Assembly (NCBI GenBank): GCA_964400165.1
Contig: CAYNSX010000042.1
Coordinates: forward strand, 1-19,753
Direction of reading: 5' to 3'
Source of the DNA: CAYNSX01 sp964400165
GTDB lineage: Bacteria > Armatimonadota > Hebobacteria > CAYNSX01
DNA length: 19,753 bases
Below are positions 12,345 to 19,753 of this stretch, one piece after another. The notes under the pieces were generated by a model. It was not told the DNA's origin and did not search any database. It was given only the letters and a program-made list of their open reading frames with translations. How positions within the stretch are numbered: the first letter of the stretch is position 1; each line of letters opens with the position of its first letter. The translations under genes and the position numbers were made by a program.

Positions 12345-14294
12345 CTACCCACCCCGCGTCTTCAGCAGGTTTTCCACCACAGCCGGCTCGGCGAGGGTGG
12401 TGGTGTCGCCAATCTTGTCGAGTTCGTTGGCGGCGATGCAGCGCAGGATGCGGCGCATAATCTTGCCCGAGCGGGTCTTCGGCAGCGCCGGCGCCCAGTG
12501 GATGACATCGGGCGTCGCAATCGGCCCGATGACCTGGCGCACGGTCTTGGCGAGTTCGGCCTTGAGGGCATCGGTGTACTCGACGCCGGTCTTCAGCGTC
12601 ACATAGGCGTAAATGCCCTGGCCCTTGATGTGGTGCGGGTAGCCGACGACCGCGGCCTCGGCGACGGCATGATGCGACACCAGGGCGCTCTCGACCTCGG
12701 CGGTGCCGAGCCGGTGGCCGGCGACATTGATGACATCGTCGACGCGCCCGGTAATCCAGTAGTAGCCGTCCTCGTCGCGGCGGCAGCCGTCGCCGGTGTA
12801 GTAAAGGCCGGGGAACTTGCTGAAATAGGTCTCCTTGAAAGCGTCGTGCCGCCCGTAGACGCTGCGCATAATCCCCGGCCACGGCTCTTCGATGCACAGC
12901 ATCCCCGTCGCCGCGCCCTCGAGGCGCTGTCCCTGTTCGTTGACGATGACCGGCTTGACGCCGAAGAACGGCAGCGTGGCTGAACCGGGCTTAGTGGCGA
13001 TGGCGCCGGGCAGCGGGGTGATGAGGATGCCGCCGGTCTCCGTCTGCCACCAGGTGTCCACAATCGGGCAGCGGCCGTCGCCGACGACGCGGTGATACCA
13101 CAGCCAGGCCTCGGGATTGATCGGCTCGCCGACGGTGCCGAGCAGCCGTAGCGACGCGCGGCTGTGAACTGTCACCGGCGCGTCGCCCTCGCGCATCAGC
13201 GCCCGGATGGCGGTGGGGGCGGTGTAGAACTGCGTCACCTGGTATTCGTCCACGATGTCCCAGAAGCGCCCGGCGTCGGGGTAGGTGGGGATGCCCTCGA
13301 ACATCAGCGTGGTGGCGCCGGCGCAGAGCGGGCCGTAGACGACATATGAGTGGCCGGTCACCCAGCCGACATCGGCGGTGCACCAGAAAATGTCGCCGTC
13401 GTGATAGTCGAAGATGAGGCGGAACGAGTAGGCGGTGAAGACCATGTAGCCGCCGGTGGTGTGCAGCACGCCCTTCGGCTTGCCGGTCGAGCCGGAGGTG
13501 TAGAGGATGAAGAGGGGGTCTTCGGCGTCCACCCAGACCGGCTCGCACTCGGGAGAGGCGTCGCGCAGCAGGTCGTGCCACCAGTGATCGCGCCCCGCCT
13601 CCATCGCGGCGGGGACGGCGTCGCCGGCACGCCGCACGACGATGCAAGTCTTGACGCGCGTCCCGCGCCCGGCGGCGAGCGCCATCGCTTTGTCCGCGTT
13701 CGCCTTCAGGGGCACCGGCTTGTCACCGCGGAAGGCGCCGTCGGCGGTGATGAGCGTCTCGCAGCCGGAGTCCACGATACGGTCGGCGAGCGACTCGGAA
13801 CTGAAGCCGCCGAACACGACCGAATGGACGGCGCCGATGCGCGCGCACGCCAGCATCGCCACCGCCGCCTCGGGAATCATCGGCAGGTAAATGGAGACGC
13901 GGTCGCCCTTGCGCACGCCTTGCGCCTTGAGCACATTGGCGAAGCGGCACACTTGCTCGTGCAGTTCCCGGTAGGTGAGCGTGCGCGACCCGTTCGGCTC
14001 GTTGCTCTCCCAGAGGATGGCGACCTGGTCGCCGCGCGCCGCCAGGTGCCGATCGAGGGCGTTGTAGCAGAGGTTGGTCTGCGCTCCGATGAAGTAGCGG
14101 ATGGCGATGTCGCCGGTGAAGTCGTACTCCCGCACCTTCGTCCATTTGCGGTGCCAGTGGAACTGCTCGGCGACTTCCGCCCAGAAGCCCTCCGGGTCGC
14201 GCACCGAGCGCTCGTACAGCGCCTGGTATTCGGCGAGCGACTTGACCCAGGCGCGGGCGCTGGTCTCGGGGGTGGGCGGGAAGAAGTCAGCCAT
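12345..14294 (-). CDS. acs: Acetyl-CoA synthetase (AMP-forming)
   Basis: The 649-residue enzyme activates acetate with ATP and CoA through acetyl-AMP to form acetyl-CoA in the cytoplasm. Length and motifs match Acs throughout: GAVHSVVFGGFSSESLADRI (155-174), P-loop YTSGSTGKPKG (265-275), WWQTETGG (415-422), whose Trp restricts the pocket to short acids, YYTGDG and ITGRVDDVINVAGHR (about 514-528), and the C-terminal TRSGKIMRRILR with the catalytic, acetylatable Lys611. The ATG at 14294 has AAGGA upstream. The WWQTETGG Trp favours acetate over propionate or longer substrates. It stands apart from the Pho genes and is divergent from the FAD oxidoreductase gene. No acetyltransferase or deacetylase gene for its regulation lies in the window. 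Confidence 0.97.
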   Translation of the reverse strand: MADFFPPTPETSARAWVKSLAEYQALYERSVRDPEGFWAEVAEQFHWHRKWTKVREYDFTGDIAIRYFIGAQTNLCYNALDRHLAARGDQVAILWESNEPNGSRTLTYRELHEQVCRFANVLKAQGVRKGDRVSIYLPMIPEAAVAMLACARIGAVHSVVFGGFSSESLADRIVDSGCETLITADGAFRGDKPVPLKANADKAMALAAGRGTRVKTCIVVRRAGDAVPAAMEAGRDHWWHDLLRDASPECEPVWVDAEDPLFILYTSGSTGKPKGVLHTTGGYMVFTAYSFRLIFDYHDGDIFWCTADVGWVTGHSYVVYGPLCAGATTLMFEGIPTYPDAGRFWDIVDEYQVTQFYTAPTAIRALMREGDAPVTVHSRASLRLLGTVGEPINPEAWLWYHRVVGDGRCPIVDTWWQTETGGILITPLPGAIATKPGSATLPFFGVKPVIVNEQGQRLEGAATGMLCIEEPWPGIMRSVYGRHDAFKETYFSKFPGLYYTGDGCRRDEDGYYWITGRVDDVINVAGHRLGTAEVESALVSHHAVAEAAVVGYPHHIKGQGIYAYVTLKTGVEYTDALKAELAKTVRQVIGPIATPDVIHWAPALPKTRSGKIMRRILRCIAANELDKIGDTTTLAEPAVVENLLKTRGG

Positions 14295-14442
14295 CGGGGT
14301 TCCTTGGCGGAATGGAGTTGTTACCTATTGGCCGAACGCGGCTTGCTTCCTTCCGCTGGCGAAGAGTGAAAGGGGGAATGCGCGGAGTGTCGTAGCAATG
14401 CAGAGACACCCGTCGGACCGATTTGAGGGTGGACGAGGGCCA

Positions 14443-15927
14443 ATGACGCGGCGCGAATTCCTTCGGCTGGCGGGTCTGTTCACGGTCAGTTTGGCCGGAT
14501 GTTCCCGCCGCCGGCGCGCTCTGCCGGTCGCGGGGATTGAAGTCAACGATGTCCACGCGCAACTGTCGGCAACCCGTGTCCGGCGGATCGAAGTCCCGAA
14601 TTCAACTGAAGAAGTGCGCTCCATCCTGTCGCAAGTCCGAAGTGAAGGCGCAATCGTTTCCGTGTCCGGCGGCCGGCACGCTTCCGGCGGGCAGCAGTTC
14701 GGAACGGATGCGGTGCTGCTTGACACCCGGGCGATGAATCGCGTCCTGCATCTCGACCGCGAGGCCGGGCAGGTCGAGGCGGAAGCGGGCGTGCAGTGGC
14801 CGTGGCTGGTGGAGTTTCTGCATCGCTCGCAAGTGAGTAGCGCGCCATCGTGGAGCATCGCACAGAAACAGACCGGCACGGACCGCCTCTGCCTCGGGGG
14901 AGCGCTGTCCGCCAATGCGCATGGGCACGGCTTGCGGATGAAGCCCATCATTGCTGATGTGGAAGCATTCACGCTGGTCGACGCGGACGGCGCCATGCAC
15001 CACTGCAGCCGGACGGAGAACGAGGAACGGTTCCGCCTCGTCATTGGCGGCTACGGGCTGTTCGGAGTGATTGGCACCGTCACGCTGCGGCTGGCGCGGC
15101 GTCGCCGTCTGCGTCGGGTAGTTGAGCGTATGGACATCGCCGCGCTGGCCACAGCGTTGGAAGCCCGCGCGGCGGCTGGCGCCATCTACGGAGACTTTCA
15201 GTATTCGACGGACGAGCGATCGTCCGGATTCTTGACCCAGGGCGTGATGACGACTTTCGAACCCGTCCCTGATAACACACTGCTCTCTACGGAAAAGCGG
15301 CAAGTCACTGAAGAGGAGTGGAACGCGATTGTGCTTCTGGCGCACACCGACAAAGCCCGGGCGTTTCGTGAATACACGGACTTTCTGCTGAAGTCGAGCG
15401 GGGAAGTGGTGTGGTCGGACACACATCAGTTCAGCGGGTACCCACCCGACTACCATCGCCTCGTTGACCGGCGAATGCATGCGCGCACTGCGAGCACCGA
15501 GGTCCTGACGGAATTGTATGTCCCACGCTGGGCCCTTGCCGAGTTCATGAGTCAAGTCGCCGCCGACTTCCGCCGCCAGCAAGTGAATGTCATTTACGGC
15601 ACTGTCCGCCTGATCGAGAAGGATAGCGAGTCTTTCCTGGCGTGGGCCAAGCAGCCCTACGCTTGTGTCATCTTCAATCTGCACACGCCGCACACCGAGG
15701 AAGGCATTCGACACACCGCCGACGCCTGCCGCCGCTTGATTGACCGGGCCAGCGCGTTGGGCGGCAGTTACTACCTGACCTACCATGCCTACGCCTCGCC
15801 GGAGCAGCTCCTCCGCTGCTATCCCCAGTTTCCCGCCTTCCTCCAGCACAAACTGCGATATGACCCGGCCGAACTTCTCCAGAGCGACTGGTATCGTCGG
15901 TATCGCGCGCTGCTCGCACGCGCCTGA
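14443..15927 (+). CDS. Tat-exported FAD-dependent oxidoreductase lipoprotein (PCMH-type FAD domain)
   Basis: The 494-residue protein starts MTRREFLRLAGLF, a twin-arginine signal (RRxFL), followed at once by a lipobox LAGC (Cys20). It is therefore probably exported folded with its flavin and anchored as a lipoprotein. The FAD-binding domain has EVRSILSQVRSEGAIVSVSG and GGRHASGGQQF, whose His79 sits where related oxidases bind FAD covalently, then GTDRLCLGGALSANAHGHGL and VIGGYGLFGVIGTVTLRL. The C-terminal half ends HAYASPEQLLRCYPQFPAFL...LRYDPAELLQSDWYRRY, typical of sugar-acid and aldonolactone oxidase relatives. The substrate is unknown. The ATG at 14443 is preceded by GAGGG; an upstream ATG at 14398 would push the RR motif inward. 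It is divergent from acs across 148 bases and is followed by a cupin gene. Confidence 0.87.
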   Translation: MTRREFLRLAGLFTVSLAGCSRRRRALPVAGIEVNDVHAQLSATRVRRIEVPNSTEEVRSILSQVRSEGAIVSVSGGRHASGGQQFGTDAVLLDTRAMNRVLHLDREAGQVEAEAGVQWPWLVEFLHRSQVSSAPSWSIAQKQTGTDRLCLGGALSANAHGHGLRMKPIIADVEAFTLVDADGAMHHCSRTENEERFRLVIGGYGLFGVIGTVTLRLARRRRLRRVVERMDIAALATALEARAAAGAIYGDFQYSTDERSSGFLTQGVMTTFEPVPDNTLLSTEKRQVTEEEWNAIVLLAHTDKARAFREYTDFLLKSSGEVVWSDTHQFSGYPPDYHRLVDRRMHARTASTEVLTELYVPRWALAEFMSQVAADFRRQQVNVIYGTVRLIEKDSESFLAWAKQPYACVIFNLHTPHTEEGIRHTADACRRLIDRASALGGSYYLTYHAYASPEQLLRCYPQFPAFLQHKLRYDPAELLQSDWYRRYRALLARA

Positions 15928-15995
15928 ACCCAGCGCCATCCAGCGCGCGCAGGAAACGGAGCGCACGGTGCAGAAGCATTGTTGACCGTTACTCC

Positions 15996-16433
15996 ATGAC
16001 ATCCTTGACTGACATCAAGGCCGGCGCGGTCTATCACTTCGCCGGCATCACGGTGATTTGCAAGGCCGTCGGCGGCGGCACCGGCGGCGCGTACTCGCTG
16101 TTCGAGTTGCTGATACCGCCGGGCGTCAGCATCCCGCCGCACCGGCACAGCCGCGAGGAGGAGAGTTACTACCTCGCCTCGGGCGCGCTGGACATCCGCG
16201 TCGGCGACACGACCGTGTCGGCGGCGCCGGGGACTTTTCTGCGCACGCCGCCGGGCGTCGTCCACGCCGTGAGCAACACCAGCGACGCGGACGCGACGCT
16301 GCTGGCGCTGGTGGTGCCCGCCGGGCTGGAGCGCCTCTTCGCTGCCTCGGACGGGCTCGACCCGCGCACCAGCGCCGAAGACCGGCAGCGCTTTGTCGCG
16401 CTGCGCGACGAATTCGGCATCGAGTTTGTGTAG
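15996..16433 (+). CDS. Single-domain cupin protein
   Basis: The 145-residue protein matches both cupin signatures exactly. Motif 1 is G(x5)HxH(x4)E(x6)G, starting at Gly43 with His49, His51 and Glu56. Motif 2 is G(x5)PxG(xx)H(xxx)N, starting at Gly79 with His90. The two His, Glu and second His form a complete metal site, so a metal-dependent role (dioxygenase, isomerase or ligand sensing) is possible; the fold alone does not tell which. The ATG at 15996 lacks a good ribosome site. It is 68 bases downstream of the FAD oxidoreductase gene on the same strand and may share its transcript. No partner enzyme is evident. Composite repeat copy B begins soon after its stop. Confidence 0.88.
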   Translation: MTSLTDIKAGAVYHFAGITVICKAVGGGTGGAYSLFELLIPPGVSIPPHRHSREEESYYLASGALDIRVGDTTVSAAPGTFLRTPPGVVHAVSNTSDADATLLALVVPAGLERLFAASDGLDPRTSAEDRQRFVALRDEFGIEFV

Positions 16434-16450
16434 GAGTGGGTTCGCCACAA

Positions 16451-16690
16451 GCCCCTCTCCGTTGACGGAGAAGGGTGGCTTGCCCCGAGAAGTCGAGGGG
16501 CGAAGCCGGGGGTGAGGTGGTCAGGAGTCTGATCGGCGCTTGGGCACGATGGCCCCAATCGCCCTCACCCGGCCTTCGGCCACCCTCTCCCGACAGGGAG
16601 AGGGACGACGCATCTACCCTTTCAAGAGTTCTCCCCCTCTCCGCTCGTGGGAGAGGGGGCGGGGGGGTGAGGGCTGGCAGGGCGCGGGGG
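16451..16690. repeat. Composite intergenic hairpin repeat, copy B
   Basis: This fills most of the 305-base gap between the cupin and VOC genes. It holds an imperfect hairpin (about 16451-16475), then CCCTCTCCC/GGGAGAGGG (16583-16604, loop GACA), then CCCCCTCTCC/GGAGAGGGGG (about 16633-16659), and ends in a G-rich run and gtgaggg. Bases 16561-16619 match copy A (10735-10793) at 54 of 59 positions. Short open frames cross it but none has a ribosome site with protein-like content. Confidence 0.75.
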
Positions 16691-16738
16691 TTCGTGCAGA
16701 GAATCACTATGACGACAGGCGACACATTGGAGGAGCGA

Positions 16739-17176
16739 ATGACCACCACTCTGTTGCAGCGCGTCAAAGGCGTCTCCGGCATCTTGCTGAAGGTGACCGA
16801 TCTGCCGCGGTCGCGGAAGTTCTACGCGGAGACGCTGGAATTCCCGATCGAATTCGAACAGGGCGAGATTGCCATTTTCCGCGTCGGCGATGTCCTGGTG
16901 GAGTTGCTCGCCGACCCGAAGCCGGACGATAGTCGCCAGGCAATCGAAGAGCCCGGGATGCCGAAACTCGCTGACCCGGCGGCGAAATCGAGCGCGGTCT
17001 ACAGCCTCGGGACCGACGACTGTGACGGCGCCTATGAGCACCTGACCGCCAAGGGCGTCGTCTTCCTCGGCCCGCCGCATGACCGCCACTGGGGCGAGCG
17101 CACCTGCTACTTCACCGACCCCGACGGCTATGCCTGGGAACTGACGCAGCGCATCCCGCACGCCGCCTGGGAATGA
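16739..17176 (+). CDS. VOC-superfamily (glyoxalase/bleomycin-resistance-like) protein
   Basis: The 145-residue protein has the two-module VOC fold. The first module is GVSGILLKVTDLPRSRKFYA, then FEQGEIAIFRVGDVLVELLA. The second is SAVYSLGTDDCDGAYEHLTA followed by GERTCYFTDPDGYAWELTQ. The Glu of WELTQ and the preceding FxDPDG are the usual last-strand signature with the metal-binding Glu, so a metalloenzyme is plausible; the substrate is unknown. The ATG at 16739 follows GGAGG at ideal distance; an ATG at 16709 is the alternative. It overlaps the next gene as ATGA, so the two products are likely translated together. It is distinct from the PhnB-like VOC protein at 741-1178. Confidence 0.85.
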   Translation: MTTTLLQRVKGVSGILLKVTDLPRSRKFYAETLEFPIEFEQGEIAIFRVGDVLVELLADPKPDDSRQAIEEPGMPKLADPAAKSSAVYSLGTDDCDGAYEHLTAKGVVFLGPPHDRHWGERTCYFTDPDGYAWELTQRIPHAAWE

Positions 17177-18711
17177 GCCGCGCCCCGCGCCGCGCGCTCC
17201 TTGGCGCAATCGCGCTGCTCGCGGTGACGATCGCCGGCCACGGACGCGCCTTCCCGGTCTGGGCGCCGGGCGTCGCCTTCCGCGAATTGGGCGTGCCGTC
17301 CGAATTCCTGACGCCCGCGCTGGTCAAATTCCAGCCGCGTCGACCGTCGCCCGCGGCGCTGCGTGCGCTGCAAGTGTCCAACCTCGACTTCGTGAAGCGC
17401 GGGCGGTCCATTCGCCCGGTCCAGGTCAGCCATGCCGCGGGCATCAACAATGGCCGGAGCGAGTCACACATCACCGCCGACCCGAGCGACCCGCGGCATC
17501 TGGTCGGCAGTTCGAAGTTCTTTACGAACGCCGATGAGTATCTTTTTCATGTCGGCACCTATGTCTCGTTCAATGCCGGTCGCACTTGGACGGCCGAGCA
17601 GGTCGTGCCCGGCTTCGACGACTGGACCATCACCAGCGACCCCGCCGCGGCGATCGACGACCAAGGCCGGGCGTACATTTGCGTGCTGGCCGCGTCGCGC
17701 GATGTCGAGTCGTGCGCGGACTTTCACGACAGCGCCCTCTATGTCAGCCGCAGCGACGACGGCGGCGTGCACTGGAATGACCCCGTGCAATTGGTGCGTG
17801 ATGAAGGCGGATTCATCTTTCACGACAAACAATGGATGACGGTGGATGCGCGAGAGGGCAGTCCGTTCCGCGGCACGGTGTATGTGACCTGGACGCTGTT
17901 CGGGTTCGGCTCCCGCATCATGTTCACCAAATCGGACGACGCGGGCGAGACCTGGTCGGAACCCCAACTGTTGAGCACGGGCAGTTTCAGTTCGAATCAG
18001 GCGTCGCAACCGGTCGTCGCACCGAACGGCGACCTCTATGTGATGTGGGGCAATTTCAATGTGGGCGGGCAGCGCTTCGCCTGGGTGCGGTCCACCGACG
18101 GCGGCGAGACCTTCTCCGCGCCGCAGGTGGCGTTCAGCATTGTGCCCATCCCGGGCGTGCTGCCGAACAGCATCTTCCGCACGCCGACTTTCCCGATGTT
18201 TGACATCAACGACCGCGGGACGCTGCTGCTCGCCTGGCAGGACTACCGCAACGGCGACAGCGATGTCCTGTTCAGTAGGTCCGCCGACGGCGGCGCGACC
18301 TGGACGGCGCCCGTGCGCGTGAACGACGACCCAGTCGGTGATGGGATGGATCAGTTCCAACCGGCCATCGCCGCCGGGCCGAAGGGGCAACTCGCCATCG
18401 CCTGGTATGACCGCCGCCTCACCGGCAACACCTGGATCGATACCGCAGTCGCGGTGTCAAAGGACGAGGGCGTCACCTGGTCGCGTAACCAGCGGCTGAC
18501 GGAGGTCTCGTGGGACCCGGCGGTCGGCGCCGCCACGCCGGGCGGGAAGTCGTGCGGCGGTTTTGTGCAGTTCATCGGTGACTATTTCGGCAATGTGGCG
18601 GGCCCGCACGGCACCTTCATCCCGCTGTGGTTGAGCACGCAGACCGGCATCCAGGAACTGTATGCCGCACAGGTGCAGGTGCCGCCCATGCGCAACGCCG
18701 CCCCCCGCTGA
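17173..18711 (+). CDS. Exported Asp-box (BNR-repeat) beta-propeller protein
   Basis: The 512-residue protein has a signal peptide (RAPRRALLGAIALLAVTIAG, cleavage probably near residue 26). At least six Asp-box-like turns follow: SFNAGRTW (about 132), SRSDDGGVHW (192), KSDDAGETW (253), RSTDGGETF (306), SRSADGGATW (368) and SKDEGVTW (429). Such boxes mark sialidase-type six-bladed propellers. I do not see a clear FRIP motif or arginine triad, so sialidase activity should not be assumed; many such proteins are uncharacterised exported proteins. Strand repeats such as APNGDLYVMWGNF, DRGTLLLAWQDYRNG and GPKGQLAIAWYDRR are evenly spaced. The ATG overlaps the VOC stop (ATGA), so translation is probably coupled, an unusual pairing of a cytoplasmic and an exported product. 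Confidence 0.85.
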   Translation: MSRAPRRALLGAIALLAVTIAGHGRAFPVWAPGVAFRELGVPSEFLTPALVKFQPRRPSPAALRALQVSNLDFVKRGRSIRPVQVSHAAGINNGRSESHITADPSDPRHLVGSSKFFTNADEYLFHVGTYVSFNAGRTWTAEQVVPGFDDWTITSDPAAAIDDQGRAYICVLAASRDVESCADFHDSALYVSRSDDGGVHWNDPVQLVRDEGGFIFHDKQWMTVDAREGSPFRGTVYVTWTLFGFGSRIMFTKSDDAGETWSEPQLLSTGSFSSNQASQPVVAPNGDLYVMWGNFNVGGQRFAWVRSTDGGETFSAPQVAFSIVPIPGVLPNSIFRTPTFPMFDINDRGTLLLAWQDYRNGDSDVLFSRSADGGATWTAPVRVNDDPVGDGMDQFQPAIAAGPKGQLAIAWYDRRLTGNTWIDTAVAVSKDEGVTWSRNQRLTEVSWDPAVGAATPGGKSCGGFVQFIGDYFGNVAGPHGTFIPLWLSTQTGIQELYAAQVQVPPMRNAAPR

Positions 18712-18732
18712 TGCGTCTGATTTGGTAGGGTA

Positions 18733-18770
18733 GGGGCGGCAACCGACTTCGCCGCGCACGGCGCGGCCCC
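18733..18770. other. GC-rich stem-loop after the Asp-box protein gene
   Basis: In the 80-base gap, outer arms GGGGC and GCCCC can enclose an inner hairpin CGCCG-CGCA-CGGCG (18750-18763). It lies just before the ribosome site of the next gene and could be a terminator or an mRNA-processing structure. There is no T run. Confidence 0.3.
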
Positions 18771-18791
18771 ACACTGAAGGAGAGAGATACG

Positions 18792-19400
18792 ATGGCAGGA
18801 CGACGGTGGATGTCAGTGGCAGTGGCAGCGACGGCTCTGGCGGGCATCGTCACCGCCAGCCAGGCCGGACAGTTCAACAAGGCGCTGAATGTCGGCGACA
18901 AAGGCCCGAACTTCGCCAGTCTGATCGGCATTGACGATCAGCGGCACAGTCTGGCCGATTACAAGGACGCGAAACTATTGGTCGTGGTCTTCACCTGCAA
19001 TCACTGCCCGGTCGCCGTGGCCTACGAGGACCGGCTGGTTGCCTATGCTCGCGACTACAAGAGCAAGGGCGTGCAGGTGGTCGCCATCAATGTCAACAAC
19101 CTCGAAGAGGACAAACTGCCGGCGATGAAGGTGCGCGCCCAGCAGAAGGGCTTCAACTTCCCGTACCTTTACGACCCGTCGCAGGCGGTGGCCCGCGCCT
19201 ATGGCGCCACCGTGACGCCGCATGTCTTCGTGCTCGACGAGAACCGCACGGTCGCTTACATGGGGTCGGTGGACGACAGTCAGCAGACTTCGCGCATCAC
19301 CAACAACTACCTGCGCACGGCCACTGATGCGCTGCTCGCAGGGCAGAAGCCGGCGACGACCGAGACCCGCCAATTCGGCTGTTCCATTAAGTACGAATAA
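18792..19400 (+). CDS. Exported thioredoxin-fold protein, redoxin (PRX-like) family, CNHC active site
   Basis: The 202-residue protein starts at an ATG with AAGGAGAGAG upstream. A signal peptide (MAGRRWMSVAVAATALAGIV) ends near SQA at about residue 25. The redoxin domain follows: NVGDKGPNFASLIGIDDQ, then LVVVFTCNHCPVAVAYEDRL with Cys69 and Cys72 in a CxxC arrangement, VVAINVNNLEEDKLPAM, and YGATVTPHVFVLDENRTV with the cis-Pro of the thioredoxin fold. The CNHCP motif marks a group of AhpC/TSA-like proteins common in environmental bacteria whose activity (thiol peroxidase or disulfide exchange) is not settled. It acts outside the cytoplasm. Fifteen bases separate it from a second thioredoxin-fold gene, probably in the same operon. 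A third Cys sits in the C-terminal FGCSIKYE. Confidence 0.88.
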   Translation: MAGRRWMSVAVAATALAGIVTASQAGQFNKALNVGDKGPNFASLIGIDDQRHSLADYKDAKLLVVVFTCNHCPVAVAYEDRLVAYARDYKSKGVQVVAINVNNLEEDKLPAMKVRAQQKGFNFPYLYDPSQAVARAYGATVTPHVFVLDENRTVAYMGSVDDSQQTSRITNNYLRTATDALLAGQKPATTETRQFGCSIKYE

Positions 19401-19415
19401 GACGCCTTGTTGCGA

Positions 19416-19753
19416 GTGACTGACCTGCGATGCCGGCCCGCGCTGCGCGCGACCGGCATCGCTGTTCTGCTGACGGTCGTCGGGTGCGCGGCCGCGCCGG
19501 TCGTGGCGCCGCAGCCCGCGCCGGCGCCGGCGGGGCCGGCGTTGCGCGTCGCCGACCGCACCGCCTTTGACGAGACCCTGCGCCAGCACCGCGGCGAGGT
19601 GGTCCTGGTCGACTTCTGGGCGACCTGGTGCGTGCCGTGCCGCGAGCAGATGCCGCACACCATCGAGATGGCGCAGCGCCTGGGGCCGCGCGGCCTGGCG
19701 GTCATCACGGTCAGTCTCGACGCGCCGGAACAGCGCGACGAAGTCCTCAAGTT
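19416..19753 (+). CDS. TlpA-like thioredoxin lipoprotein (cut by window edge)
   Basis: The open frame runs to the window end without a stop, giving the first 112 residues. A short hydrophobic segment (LRATGIAVLLTVV) leads to a lipobox VVGC, predicting a lipid-anchored protein. A Pro/Ala linker (APQPAPAPAGPA) follows, then a thioredoxin domain with VVLVDFWATWCVPCREQMP, whose WCVPC is the redox-active pair, and GLAVITVSLDAPEQ. This resembles TlpA/ResA-type periplasmic thiol-disulfide reductants used in cytochrome c maturation or protein repair; the partner is not visible. The start is uncertain: GTG at 19416 is used here, with TTG at 19410 in the same frame. Neither has a strong ribosome site. 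Co-transcription with the CNHC redoxin gene 15 bases upstream is likely. Confidence 0.85.
   Translation, partial: MTDLRCRPALRATGIAVLLTVVGCAAAPVVAPQPAPAPAGPALRVADRTAFDETLRQHRGEVVLVDFWATWCVPCREQMPHTIEMAQRLGPRGLAVITVSLDAPEQRDEVLK

Noticed and set aside
13350..14369. Plus-strand open frame of 339 codons opposite acs
   Set aside because: Antisense to Acs, which matches its family along its whole length.
14602..16002. Minus-strand open frame of 466 codons opposite the FAD oxidoreductase gene
   Set aside because: Low-complexity composition and no ribosome site or family motif, while the plus-strand gene has complete motifs and a signal sequence.
16475..16738. N-terminal extension of the VOC protein through composite repeat B
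   Set aside because: The extra residues translate intergenic repeat hairpins, and a strong ribosome site marks the start at 16739.
17464..18390. Minus-strand open frame of 308 codons opposite the Asp-box protein gene
   Set aside because: Antisense low-complexity product; the plus-strand Asp boxes are regular and convincing.
17173..18711. Annotation as an active sialidase
   Set aside because: Asp boxes define the propeller only; the FRIP motif and arginine triad were not found.

Overview
This 19.75 kb window comes from a GC-rich Gram-negative (two-membrane) bacterium. It encodes an OprO/OprP-type outer-membrane porin ending in Phe, lipoprotein signals, a Tat signal and periplasmic thioredoxin-fold proteins. 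Gene packing is tight, with ATGA, TGATG and GTGA overlaps and several GTG or TTG starts. I cannot place it at phylum level. The mixture of a Pho cluster, intergenic 'ctctccc..gggagag' hairpin repeats and CNHCP-type thioredoxins fits several poorly cultured phyla. I saw no transposase, phage gene, integrase, CRISPR array, tRNA or rRNA.

Left edge (1-1881): on the minus strand, a VOC/PhnB-like gene leads into an exported M14 zinc carboxypeptidase cut by the window edge. On the plus strand is a small exported protein that may have a YbjN-like fold. A GC-rich hairpin separates this from the next block.

Core (1938-10654, all minus strand): a complete phosphate-starvation locus. Transcription order is phoB, a DUF1232 (YkvA-like) membrane protein, phoR, a phosphate-selective porin, pstS, pstC, pstA, pstB, phoU. 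It covers sensing (PhoR/PhoB/PhoU), outer-membrane entry (porin), periplasmic capture (PstS) and ATP-driven inner-membrane import (PstCAB). Four promoter regions (phoB, porin, pstS, pstC) carry similar 17-bp elements built from two TTnA-type half-sites 11 bp apart. I read these as this organism's Pho boxes. phoB appears to start at CTG, and the DUF1232 gene sits between phoB and phoR, overlapping phoR by GTGA.

Middle and right (10655-19753): a composite hairpin repeat, a DinB-family protein and a DUF4386 membrane protein (convergent), then acetyl-CoA synthetase (acs, minus). Divergent from acs is a Tat-exported FAD-dependent oxidoreductase lipoprotein, followed by a textbook single-domain cupin. 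A second copy of the composite repeat precedes a VOC protein translationally coupled to an exported Asp-box beta-propeller protein. The window closes with two consecutive exported thioredoxin-fold proteins, the second cut by the edge. This right half looks like ordinary accessory metabolism with no single evident theme.
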